Both the position numbers and the translations under genes were made by a program. From assembly GCA_015233155.1 (NCBI GenBank), contig JADFYG010000014.1, positions 33,139 to 97,138 on the forward strand: 64,000 bases of DNA, given 5' to 3'. This document shows positions 9,701 through 17,085 of the stretch, in pieces (the first letter of the stretch is position 1; each line of letters starts with the position of its first letter). The stretch comes from Candidatus Rifleibacteriota bacterium (lineage in GTDB: Bacteria; Muiribacteriota; Ozemobacteria; Ozemobacterales; Ozemobacteraceae). The notes beneath the pieces are model-generated. The model saw nothing but the letters and a program-made list of their open reading frames with translations. It ran no database searches and was not told the origin of the DNA.

Positions 9701-11106
9701 AGGATGGCATCTCGATCGTCATGAATTATTTTAGCTGCCGAGATTTCGACGTAAATTATGCGCCCATCATTATGCCTGCACTGCAGATTGGTGATATTGA
9801 TGACTCCGTCACGTTGCACTTGAATGACATTCTTTTTGATACTGTCATGGTCATCATCAATCAGTTGAAACAGATTGGATTTGAGTAAAAAATCTGATGA
9901 ATATCCAAAAAGCTGCGTAGCATAAGCATTTGCCATTAGAATGCCAAGAGTATTGCTGTCAAAAACAAAAACAGCTTGAGGTGCACAATCAAACATTTTT
10001 TTGAATCTATTTTGACTGACTTGAATTTTTTCAAAAGCCTTCAGAAGCCGAAGCCGGTTTTGTCCAAGGGAATTCAGCATAGCGTTGATTGCCGACGCCA
10101 TCGCCGTAACTTCATCGCTACCCGAAATATTTATCGATCCGGCATCTTCTCCTAATTCACTGATACGCTTGATCGCAACTGTAAGAGCACTAATTCGCGA
10201 TAAAAATTGTGTTTGCAACAGTATAAATGTAATAAAAAACAGGATCGAGCCTGCTCCAACAAGGAGCATGGTAAATCCGGATATAATTTTTCGTCCCTGA
10301 GAGATTATGACGCGATCACTCGTGTTTTTCAGGATAATACCCGGATGGCCAAAAATATCGGACATCAGGTTATATTCCGTAATTTCGTTCTCCGTCTGTG
10401 ACCGTATCGACAGTTTATTCTCAGTATCCATGGCCGCTTTAGCCCGCAGGAAATCAACCGGAAGATCAGGGGAATTGTATGCATACGCGGCAAGACTATA
10501 TTGATTTTCCGCGGCGAGTCGTTCAATCATGGTTTTATCAAGATATTTTCCAAACATCACGGTGCCTTTGGAGTTTTCCGGTTTATTGGACAACACAATC
10601 GGACACAGACTGATCATTAAAATCTTTTTCGGAAGTAACAGGATACCGGCACAGCCGCTCGTTTCGACACGCAGCTTTTCAGTCAGTGGCGAATTAGGCC
10701 CTAGTTCGGACAACAGAGCCGCCGGAACAGAAGCATTGCTTGCTTTTTGCAAATCAAACTCCTGCTGAAAAATGACACTTCCGGAAGAATTCATAATGAC
10801 CAGAACATCAAATTGATAATTCTTGAATAAAGACGGCCCAATGTTCCCTTTTACCAACTGCGCATTCTGATCCTGAAAGAATGCGTAACAATCGTCACTG
10901 CTCGACCAGTCTCGTGCATTCTCCTGAAGTACAGCGAGCGTTTTCTGAATAAGCGCGCACGCGCGAATACTCTCCATGGTGGTTTTTTTGTCTTCAAGAT
11001 CATGAAGCACAGACAAAACTAACCGCGTGGAAAACCCATGCAGAAGTATTAACAGACAAACAACGGCTGCGGCAATAGTTAGTAATGTTTTCTTGAGATG
11101 GCTCAT
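6703..11106 (-). CDS. Hybrid sensor histidine kinase with two PAS, GAF, two REC and an HPt domain
   Basis: A 1467-residue membrane kinase, first gene of a two-gene operon. In order: TM (about 8-30), CHASE4-like periplasmic region (about 40-270), TM (about 278-298), HAMP (to 350), PAS1 (365-480), PAS2 (490-605), GAF (620-765), HisKA with His799 in SHEIRTPLN, HATPase (900-1015), REC1 (1033-1155), REC2 (1181-1300), a Pro/Ser linker, and HPt with His1404 (AHGFKGACG). REC2 is intact (E1187, D1188, D1231, K1286). REC1 keeps Asp1089 but has Arg1141 in place of the conserved Lys and a weakened acidic pair (T1040, D1041), so it is probably not an ordinary receiver. Its C-terminus overlaps the next kinase by 4 nt. 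The two N-terminal halves look related, suggesting duplication followed by divergence. Confidence 0.93.
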   Translation of the reverse strand: MSHLKKTLLTIAAAVVCLLILLHGFSTRLVLSVLHDLEDKKTTMESIRACALIQKTLAVLQENARDWSSSDDCYAFFQDQNAQLVKGNIGPSLFKNYQFDVLVIMNSSGSVIFQQEFDLQKASNASVPAALLSELGPNSPLTEKLRVETSGCAGILLLPKKILMISLCPIVLSNKPENSKGTVMFGKYLDKTMIERLAAENQYSLAAYAYNSPDLPVDFLRAKAAMDTENKLSIRSQTENEITEYNLMSDIFGHPGIILKNTSDRVIISQGRKIISGFTMLLVGAGSILFFITFILLQTQFLSRISALTVAIKRISELGEDAGSINISGSDEVTAMASAINAMLNSLGQNRLRLLKAFEKIQVSQNRFKKMFDCAPQAVFVFDSNTLGILMANAYATQLFGYSSDFLLKSNLFQLIDDDHDSIKKNVIQVQRDGVINITNLQCRHNDGRIIYVEISAAKIIHDDRDAILMFLKDITEQKHAEEAIRASEMRFRGYFDLGLTGMAISTPDQNWLEVNTRLCDILGYSRDEILKATWSEFTHPEDVKKNLDFFQDALEGKINSYTLEKRYIRKDKKIIYVRLDSHCVRFPDGRPQYFLTVFQDITEQKFAKERLDRLNETFLNFTTNPDENIQRLVELCGQVLGGTCSLYNRLQGQLLTAMHRWNTPPDFKMLDRPEGHICYDVIRRGEEVPLVIRNLQISRYVQTDPNIGGLQFETYLGRAVKCRQDYVGSLCILFKKDMEPSPEELNFLNIVSLAISVEENRKHAEDALALQAMELALARDQALAATRAKSEFLASMSHEIRTPLNAVIGMSGLLGDTPLTRHQQEFLDSIMIAGETLLQVVNDILDFSKIEAGRLELEHIDFDLRTTLEETVDMIASKASSKNVELALLVQPGLPSSVRGDPGRLRQILLNLLSNALKFTSQGEIIVIVRPQGERDGTALVRFEVKDTGIGLSQEQQSRLFTPFTQADTSTTRKYGGTGLGLSICKRLAEMMQGEIGVESSLGQGSCFWFTVRFAVRPDTIPQVRPPRSLFGKRVLVITDHPAAQEVLARELDNLGMVSEMAADVLQAIHLMEQTASQGRPFSLIIQDHQLPGADWLELGKTLKQASAGANLPLVLLTSLTLQGEAAGAREAGFAAYITRPIKQTLLRECILEVLDQVPRDEKKLITRHTIREKDARSKYRILVAEDNIMNQKVAVLTLEKLGYRTDVAANGLEVLAALERQSYDAILTDCQMPELDGYDASRKVREREAAMKGKRIPIIALTAHAIEGERQRCLDAGMDDFMTKPAQPETLANMLEKWLKGGEQKQSPVQAHEIPSPSVSPVSPVSQVSAEPVSPTLPEGSDDETDDVRLVGEKLTQLVKSLDYESAVEIWGLYLESGPVYIERMANAIAKADATCLRKEAHGFKGACGNIGASAIQGLCKSLEEMGKNNTLTQASETLDLLRKTFECLVKANADGRLNPGKLSK

Positions 11107-11187
11107 ATCATCTTTTCAAGCCTATATCTTGCCCTAACTTTCTCAAAAATGCAATGTTCGAGTACAATGCGTCCAGATGTGCAGCCG

Positions 11188-11215
11188 TTTGCATTTTTTA
11201 TTGAAAAGGTATAAT
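11188..11215 (+). promoter_or_regulatory. Possible promoter of ettA
   Basis: TATAAT at 11210-11215 is an exact -10 match; TTTGCA at 11188-11193 is a weak -35 with a 16-bp spacer. It lies in the divergent region between the kinase operon and ettA, 69 bp upstream of the ettA start. Confidence 0.45.
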
Positions 11216-11283
11216 TTTCACGTCGTTTACGGGTATCATAAGCAATCATTGCAAATGATGATTTCACACTTTCAGGGGGTTGC

Positions 11284-12960
11284 ATGGCCGAACAGTATAT
11301 TTTTACCATGATGGGCTTGAGCAAATTCTATGGTACGAAACAGATTCTGAAAGATATAAACCTGTGTTTCTTTCCCGGCGCCAAGATAGGTATAGTTGGA
11401 GAAAATGGTTCCGGAAAGTCAACCATACTCAGGATAATGGCTGGACTTGACCGCGAATTCGTCGGACATGCCGAGCCCGCTAAGGGCATCAGAATCGGAT
11501 TTGTACCGCAGGAACCGCGACTAGAAGCCGGGAAGACAGTCCGGGAGCATCTGGAATCCGCAGTGGCCGATGTCATGGCGTTATTGCGTGAGTATGAAGA
11601 GCTTTCAGGAAGCATGGGTGATCTCGATGGCGATGCCATGGATAAAGCCATGAATCGCATGGGCGTTTTGCAGGACAAAATAGAAGCGGCGGGTGGATGG
11701 GAAATAGATACCAGGTTAAACGTTGCCGCCAACGCACTTGTTCTTCCCCCGGACGATATGCTGGTCGACAATCTGTCTGGTGGAGAATTGCGACGCGTTG
11801 CTCTCTGCCGCACTCTTCTGGAACAACCCGACATGCTTCTCCTGGACGAACCGACCAACCATCTTGATGCCGAAACAATTGACTGGCTTGAAAACCATCT
11901 GAAGAATTACCCGGGCACGGTTATCATATCGACGCATGATCGATATTTTCTGGACAACATCACGAAATGGATCCTGGAACTGGAAGACTCACGCGGCATT
12001 CCTTTTGAAGGAAATTATACATCATGGCTGGGGCAAAAACTGGAGATTCTCGCCCAACAGGAAAAAAAGGAATCCTCACGTCGACGCTCTTTGGATCGTG
12101 AATTGAAATGGATAAAAATGAGCGCCGGAGATAAACATGAGCTAAATCGCGCTCGCATTTCCCAATATGAACAACTTGTCGCGAGAGAAAAAGCCGCAAG
12201 CCAACCGGACCCGACGGTGATTCAGATTGCCCCCGGCGAGCCGCTCGGAGACCAGGTAATTGAATTCGATAGTCTTTCCAAAGGATTCGGAGGCAGGAAA
12301 CTCATTGAAGATCTCACATTGAAACTTCCTAAAGGAGCCATTGTAGGCGTTGTCGGACCCAACGGCATTGGAAAAACCACGCTGTTTCGCCTTATCGCTG
12401 GATTGGAAAAAGCGGATTCCGGCAGTATAAAAGTCGGATCAACCGTGCGTTTGGCATGGGTGGAACAGACGCGCGACTGCCTTGATGGCGATAAAATCGT
12501 GTTCGACGAGATAAGTGAGGGAAAAGCTGATATATCCTTCGGCAAGGGAAGCATGTCGGCTCGCGCATACTGCGGTCGATTCGGTTTTCGTGGAAGTGAT
12601 CAGCAGAAATTAGTGAAAAACCTGTCTGGCGGTGAGCGCAATCGAGTCCATCTCGCAAAGATCCTGAAGTCCGGCGGCAATATGATTATGCTTGATGAGC
12701 CGACGAATGATCTTGATGTCGGCACTCTGCGCATGCTCGAAGATGCTATTGGCGACTTTGCCGGCTGCGCAATGATAATCAGTCACGATCGTTTTTTCCT
12801 TAATCGTGTCTGTACTCATCTACTTGTATTTGAGGGTGGATCAAAGGTGCGATGGTTCGATGGAAACTGGGAAGACTACGAAAATATGCGCAGAAAAACT
12901 CTTGGAGCAGCAGCGGTGGAGAACCGCCGCGCCAGATACAGAAAGTTCTCGCTGACCTGA
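11284..12960 (+). CDS. ettA: Energy-dependent translational throttle protein EttA (ABC-F ATPase)
   Basis: At 558 aa this matches EttA in length and architecture: two ABC ATPase domains in one chain without membrane segments. Domain 1 has Walker A GENGSGKST (about residue 39), signature LSGGE (about 164) and Walker B LLLDEPTNHLD. Domain 2 has GPNGIGKTT, LSGGERNR and MLDEPTNDLD. The EttA-type arm insertion (about 95-145) and the charged inter-domain linker (about 240-300) are present. EttA binds the ribosomal E site and gates entry into elongation according to ATP/ADP ratio. The ATG at 11284 follows AGGGGG at good spacing. It stands alone, facing the galT pair across a shared hairpin terminator. 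Confidence 0.93.
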   Translation: MAEQYIFTMMGLSKFYGTKQILKDINLCFFPGAKIGIVGENGSGKSTILRIMAGLDREFVGHAEPAKGIRIGFVPQEPRLEAGKTVREHLESAVADVMALLREYEELSGSMGDLDGDAMDKAMNRMGVLQDKIEAAGGWEIDTRLNVAANALVLPPDDMLVDNLSGGELRRVALCRTLLEQPDMLLLDEPTNHLDAETIDWLENHLKNYPGTVIISTHDRYFLDNITKWILELEDSRGIPFEGNYTSWLGQKLEILAQQEKKESSRRRSLDRELKWIKMSAGDKHELNRARISQYEQLVAREKAASQPDPTVIQIAPGEPLGDQVIEFDSLSKGFGGRKLIEDLTLKLPKGAIVGVVGPNGIGKTTLFRLIAGLEKADSGSIKVGSTVRLAWVEQTRDCLDGDKIVFDEISEGKADISFGKGSMSARAYCGRFGFRGSDQQKLVKNLSGGERNRVHLAKILKSGGNMIMLDEPTNDLDVGTLRMLEDAIGDFAGCAMIISHDRFFLNRVCTHLLVFEGGSKVRWFDGNWEDYENMRRKTLGAAAVENRRARYRKFSLT

Positions 12961-12985
12961 CTTTGAATATCTTCATCAATATAAA

Positions 12986-13024
12986 ACAAACATCGGCATC
13001 TGAATTTCGGATGCCGATGTTTGT
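12986..13024. terminator. Bidirectional hairpin between ettA and galT
   Basis: A perfect 15-bp inverted repeat, ACAAACATCGGCATC (12986-13000) and its complement at 13010-13024, has a 9-nt loop and sits between two convergent genes. A/T-rich flanks supply U-rich tails, best on the minus strand. Confidence 0.75.
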
Positions 13025-13032
13025 TCAATGTA

Positions 13033-14031
13033 CTATATTACAGCGTCTCGCAGAAACTGGGCGGCGTCTTCCGGGGGAAGAGGATTGATGTAAAAGCCGG
13101 AACCCCATTCAAAACCCGCTACCTGTGTCAGTTTCGGGATGAGTTCAAGATGCCAGTGAAAAAAATCACGGTAAGAATCTGAACATGGTGACGTATGAAT
13201 TATGAAATTATAAGGAAGATTAGCAAGCAGAGCCTGCATTTTTTTTAATGTAATTTGCAGTATTTGAGCAAACCCATGAACGTGGTCGTTATCAATAGCT
13301 TCGAAAAATGGTTGGTGCGTTTTCGGTATTATCATCACTTCAAATGGAAATCGTGAAGCAAACGGACAAAATGCAACGAAATACGCATCCTGATAAATTA
13401 TACGACCGGGCTGATCCAGTTCCTGTTTTATTATGTCACAGAAAATACACCGGTCGTGGTAATGGTAATACTCGCGGGCACCATCGATTTCTTCTTCTAT
13501 GCGTTTGGGAATAATCGGGGTGGCAACGATGTGAGAGTGCGAATGGCTGAAATTGGAAACACTGCGACCGCTGTTTTTGACAATCATGAGATGCTTGAAT
13601 CTGGGATTTTTCTTGATATCCAGCATTCGCTGTTTATATGTCCAGATAACTTCGCGTACCTGATCAAGGGGAACTGTCTGCAGTGTTTGCGTATGACTTG
13701 GAGTCTCGACGACAACTTCATGGATGCCTATAGCATTCATAGCATCGAACATGCCGATGCCCTCGCGACCTGTATCTCCCGTGGGGACAAGTATCGGATC
13801 GCGATCAGGAATGACGCGAACCCACCATCCAGGCTGGTTTAAGGCCGTCCCTGCTTTTCGGAAAGCCATTGTTTCAAGGGGGGTAAGCCCTTCGTGACCC
13901 TCACAAAAGGGGCAGGTTTCGGGATCATCTATTTGCTCAGTTTCGAGACGAAAATCGTGAGGACGTTTTCCTCTCTCAGGAGAAATAATCACCCACTGCT
14001 TGAGAATCGGATCCTTGCGAAGTTGAGGCAT
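13033..14031 (-). CDS. galT: Galactose-1-phosphate uridylyltransferase-like protein (second of a tandem pair)
   Basis: A 332-residue HIT-superfamily nucleotidyltransferase. Two zinc-type C-x2-C motifs (CPFCEGHEGLTP, CIFCDIIKQEL) and a His triad region (HSHSHIVATPIIPKR) match bacterial GalT, which moves UMP between glucose-1-phosphate and galactose-1-phosphate in the Leloir pathway. The frame is open to 14070, but the start at 14031 (MPQLRKDPI) matches the paralogue upstream and follows GAGGG at proper spacing. It lies 45 nt downstream of the other galT-like gene. Its active-site segment reads HSHSH where the paralogue has HPHS, so substrate preference may differ; related ADP-glucose or Ap4A phosphorylases are the alternative. 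Confidence 0.82.
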   Translation of the reverse strand: MPQLRKDPILKQWVIISPERGKRPHDFRLETEQIDDPETCPFCEGHEGLTPLETMAFRKAGTALNQPGWWVRVIPDRDPILVPTGDTGREGIGMFDAMNAIGIHEVVVETPSHTQTLQTVPLDQVREVIWTYKQRMLDIKKNPRFKHLMIVKNSGRSVSNFSHSHSHIVATPIIPKRIEEEIDGAREYYHYHDRCIFCDIIKQELDQPGRIIYQDAYFVAFCPFASRFPFEVMIIPKTHQPFFEAIDNDHVHGFAQILQITLKKMQALLANLPYNFIIHTSPCSDSYRDFFHWHLELIPKLTQVAGFEWGSGFYINPLPPEDAAQFLRDAVI

Positions 14032-14076
14032 GAAAACCCTCGTCCGGAAAGTTGATCGGGCGCGGCGCACCCGGAG

Positions 14077-15078
14077 CTATAAGAAATTACTCTTGAGAAG
14101 AAAGGCAGCAGCCTGTTCTGGAGGAGTTGGATTTACGTAAAAACCAGAACCCCATTCGAATCCAGCCACTTTGGTGAGGCGTGGCATGATTTCGATATGC
14201 CAGTGATAATACTCAGCGCATAATTCATCACATGGGGATGTGTGAATAATATAGTTGAATGGCGGGTGATTAAGGGTTTTGATTAATCGTCCCAGGGTTT
14301 CGCGGAGCGTGTCAGCCAGCCCTTCGATTTCACTTTCTTCGATGTCGCCGAAAGATGCTTTGTGATCTTTTGGAGCAATCCATGTTTCAAAGGGAAAACG
14401 TGAGGCAAATGGTGCGAAGGCCACGAAGTGTTCAGTCTCATGAATAATGCGCGTCCCTGAACTGAGTTCCTGGCGAATGATGTCGCAGAAAACGCATCGT
14501 TCTTTGTAATAATAATACTGACGAGCCCCCTCCACTTCTTCCATGACACGCTTTGGAATGATGGGCGTTGCTATGAGTTGTGAATGCGGATGGTCGAGGC
14601 TCGCCCCCGCAGCGGCGCCTTTGTTCTTGAACAGAAGGATGTATCTAAAACGCCTGTCACGCTTAAGATCACGATACCGGTCAACATATGCGTTGACAAT
14701 TTTTAACATCTGCTGCCGATCATATATTTCACCTATTATTTCATGATCAGGCGTTTCAATAATAACCTCATGAGCACCAATGCCATTCATCATGTCATAT
14801 AATCCAAGACCGGTACGATCCAGATCGCCCTCTATCTGCAAAGCCGGATATCGGTTGGGAACGACTCTGACCCGCCATCCGGATTGATTCGGTGTCGTGT
14901 TCGGTTCCCGGTATGACATTACCTCAGCCGGAGTCAACGCCTCGTTGCCAGGGCAAAAAGGACATGTTCCCGATTTTACAATCTCAGGAACCATACGAAA
15001 ATCACCCGGGCCGCGAATGTTTTCATGTACAATAATCACCCAGCGTTTGGTGACCGGGTCTTTCCGAAGTTGCGGCAT
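14077..15078 (-). CDS. galT: Galactose-1-phosphate uridylyltransferase (first of a tandem pair)
   Basis: A 333-residue GalT with zinc motifs CPFCPGNEALTP and CVFCDIIRQEL and the catalytic HPH triplet in LDHPHSQLIATP. It ends with the family sequence GFEWGSGFYVNPTPPE, shared with the neighbour. An upstream ATG at 15090 is open, but its codons themselves form the Shine-Dalgarno sequence (GGAGGA), so translation should start at 15078 (MPQLRKDPV). It is the promoter-proximal gene of a two-gene operon driven by the promoter at 15118-15146. No galK or galE is visible nearby. Confidence 0.88.
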   Translation of the reverse strand: MPQLRKDPVTKRWVIIVHENIRGPGDFRMVPEIVKSGTCPFCPGNEALTPAEVMSYREPNTTPNQSGWRVRVVPNRYPALQIEGDLDRTGLGLYDMMNGIGAHEVIIETPDHEIIGEIYDRQQMLKIVNAYVDRYRDLKRDRRFRYILLFKNKGAAAGASLDHPHSQLIATPIIPKRVMEEVEGARQYYYYKERCVFCDIIRQELSSGTRIIHETEHFVAFAPFASRFPFETWIAPKDHKASFGDIEESEIEGLADTLRETLGRLIKTLNHPPFNYIIHTSPCDELCAEYYHWHIEIMPRLTKVAGFEWGSGFYVNPTPPEQAAAFLLKSNFL

Positions 15079-15117
15079 CAATTCCTCCAAGGTGGGAAAC
15101 GGCTGAAAATGCGATGT

Positions 15118-15146
15118 ATTATACTATGATGCAATAAGAAAGGCAA
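15118..15146 (-). promoter_or_regulatory. Sigma-70 promoter of the galT pair
   Basis: On the minus strand, TTGCCT (15146-15141) and a perfect TATAAT (15123-15118) are separated by 17 bp. The predicted start lies about 30 nt before the galT start codon. The insertion sequence begins 46 bp upstream of the -35, leaving the promoter intact. Confidence 0.7.
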
Positions 15147-15182
15147 TTGCGCTTTTTGCCATATAAAACAGGCATAAACACA

Positions 15183-15191
15183 AGGGCGACG
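15183..15191. repeat. Target-site duplication, left copy
   Basis: AGGGCGACG directly abuts the left inverted repeat and is repeated exactly at 16965-16973 beyond the right inverted repeat. A 9-bp duplication is in the range reported for IS4-type elements. Confidence 0.9.
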
Positions 15192-15422
15192 CAGTAATTC
15201 TCCATTTGGTTCGGGATCAGTGTTTCCTCAATATTTCGTTTTATTTTGAGGTTCACAAAACCGTTTTTATATGGAGGTCCTGTACCGATGTTTTGCAGGC
15301 GTATCCCGGTCGTGAGAATTCTCTCCAGGACACCGCTACGCTGTCTCGAAATGGTTGCCGAACACCTCTCCTCGAAGGCAGGCCAGAACCCCTTAGAATC
15401 GCCATCCTGGCGATCTGCGGGG

Positions 15423-15445
15423 TGCCGGCCCCTCGTGGGCCGGCA
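15423..15445 (+). other. Strong hairpin in the leader of the transposase gene
   Basis: TGCCGGCCC (15423-15431) pairs perfectly with GGGCCGGCA (15437-15445) around a 5-nt loop. It ends on the first in-frame ATG of the transposase frame. In some IS elements (for example IS10 and IS50) such hairpins hide the start region in transcripts entering from outside; that role here is inference. Confidence 0.6.
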
Positions 15446-15582
15446 TGGCCAGCCTTTGGGCTCGGGTTCAGACCATTTCGGACAGCTCCACTAGTGTCCT
15501 TACGAGAAATCTCACGACCTTGAACGAGGAAAAAACAGGAGACACCCCTTGTACCACCGGTGAAAATGTGATTTTATGGGTT

Positions 15583-16902
15583 ATGACCAGAGCAATAGAG
15601 ACGTTGAGACTTTCCCAGCTTCTTCCGGCCATTCGAGATGAGTTCGATCTCGTTCCTGATATTCGGAATGTTGATGCGAGCGGACATGTGCATCCAATGT
15701 CTGACGTTCTCATGGCAGGCCTAGCAATGATGCTTGTTCAAGATCCGTCGCTGCTTGAATTCCAAAATAGACTTGAGGAACGACGGCGGGGGAACAATCT
15801 TCGCACGATTTTTGGAGTGAGCAAGATTCCGAAAGAATCCCAGTTTCGTCGGGTCCTGGATCCAGCTGATCCGAGTATCATCCAAAATGCATTCAGCGCG
15901 TGCGTGCAACGTTTACAGAAGACAAGACTTTGGTCTGAATATCGAGTATTAAATGGACGGTATCCGGTGTTATTCGATGGTTTCGAGTTCTTTCGCAGCA
16001 ATAAGCAGGGATGTGATCACTGTCTTGAGTTCCATCACCGCGACGGTCGCGTGGACTACGCTCATCAAGTTCTTGCAGCCACATTGGCACATCCAACGGC
16101 CAAGCGACCGATTCCCCTGATGCTTGAAGAAATTCGACGTGAAGATGGAACGCAAAAGCAGGACTGCGAGTTCAATGCCGCTCGTCGTTTAATTCCTAAT
16201 CTTGTGAAGCAGCATTGTCATTTGGATCTCATCTTTGTCGGGGATGGACTTTATTCAAAAGTCCCAATGGTAAATCTCATAATTGACACGGGCTCAAGCT
16301 ATATTCTTGTCGCAAAACCCACTGACCATGTTGCTCTTGAGGAAAATCTTGCGAGTTTGCGTCTCTGTGACGGCGTCAAGCGTTTGGAATTCACCACTGA
16401 TAAAGGAAAGCGTCGCGTTTATGAATGGGTGTATGATGTTGAACTGAATGGCTCGAGCAGTTTGGTCACGAATTGGTTCTCAATCGCGGAATTTGCCCCG
16501 AGCGGCAAAATAATCTATCGCAACAGCTGGATTACCGATCTAAAGCCATGCAAAAGTAATATCGAGGAGCTTGTTGAAGTAGGAAGACATCGATGGCAGA
16601 TCGAAGATCAGGTGTTCGATATCTTAAAAAATCACGGCTACCATTTGGAGCATCGCTTCGGACACGGAAAACAGCATCTGGCGTTCATCTTCATAATATT
16701 GAATTTCCTGGCGTATATGCTTCACCAGTTGATCGCTCTTTCAGATAGACTTTTTCAAGCAGCCATGGAAAAAATCGGAACCAAGCACAAGCTCTGGGAT
16801 GACATCCGAGTGCTTCTGAATCATTTCGTCTGGGGAAGTTGGGATGCCCTGCTGGAACACATTCTAGACTATCGCGACGACACTGGCTTCGAAAGCGGAT
16901 AA
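15583..16902 (+). CDS. DDE transposase (IS4-like)
   Basis: Encodes the enzyme that cuts and joins the ends of the surrounding element. The RNase H-like catalytic triad is visible as Asp in LFDGFEFF, Asp in IFVGDGLYS and Glu in HRWQIEDQVF; the C/H-rich segment KQGCDHCLEFHHRDG follows the first Asp. The frame is open from 15445, but the first residues from there have no family character; MTRAIETLRL at 15583 (439 aa) is the better start although it lacks a clear Shine-Dalgarno sequence. No stops or frameshifts interrupt it, so it may be active. The exact IS family cannot be assigned by eye. Confidence 0.9.
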   Translation: MTRAIETLRLSQLLPAIRDEFDLVPDIRNVDASGHVHPMSDVLMAGLAMMLVQDPSLLEFQNRLEERRRGNNLRTIFGVSKIPKESQFRRVLDPADPSIIQNAFSACVQRLQKTRLWSEYRVLNGRYPVLFDGFEFFRSNKQGCDHCLEFHHRDGRVDYAHQVLAATLAHPTAKRPIPLMLEEIRREDGTQKQDCEFNAARRLIPNLVKQHCHLDLIFVGDGLYSKVPMVNLIIDTGSSYILVAKPTDHVALEENLASLRLCDGVKRLEFTTDKGKRRVYEWVYDVELNGSSSLVTNWFSIAEFAPSGKIIYRNSWITDLKPCKSNIEELVEVGRHRWQIEDQVFDILKNHGYHLEHRFGHGKQHLAFIFIILNFLAYMLHQLIALSDRLFQAAMEKIGTKHKLWDDIRVLLNHFVWGSWDALLEHILDYRDDTGFESG

Positions 16903-16964
16903 CAGAGTTAATGGCAACGAATTCCCGTGGAAACCCGTACCGACTCACAAATGGAGAATTACTG

Positions 16965-16973
16965 AGGGCGACG
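16965..16973. repeat. Target-site duplication, right copy
   Basis: AGGGCGACG, identical to 15183-15191 on the other side of the element. Confidence 0.9.
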
Positions 16974-16980
16974 AAAAAAA

Positions 16981-17009
16981 TTGACAAGAAATCGCCCCTC
17001 GGTTAAACT
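16981..17009 (+). promoter_or_regulatory. Sigma-70 promoter immediately outside the IS
   Basis: A consensus TTGACA (16981-16986), 17-bp spacer and TAAACT (17004-17009) lie 7 bp beyond the right target duplication. It should drive the gene at 17086. The IS therefore fell between two divergent promoters and spared both. Confidence 0.7.
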
Positions 17010-17085
17010 ATTCGCACTCTCGAACATGCTGCATTTTCGGGGGGCACGGTTCCAAAGTGCGATTTCACTGTATCAGAGGTTATTA

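Larger units (their letters stand above)
15192..16964 (+). mobile_element. Complete IS4-like insertion sequence, 1773 bp
   Basis: The ends carry a perfect 17-bp inverted repeat: CAGTAATTCTCCATTTG at 15192-15208 and its complement at 16948-16964. Both ends are followed by AGGGCGACG as target duplication. A single DDE transposase gene fills most of the element. About 390 bp of leader precede the most likely start codon and include a strong GC-rich hairpin at 15423-15445. The intact ends, duplication and reading frame indicate recent insertion. Confidence 0.93.

Noticed and set aside
13033..14031. Second galT copy as a decaying pseudogene
   Set aside because: The frame is intact, zinc Cys pairs and C-terminal motif are kept, and it has a proper start site, so it looks functional though diverged.
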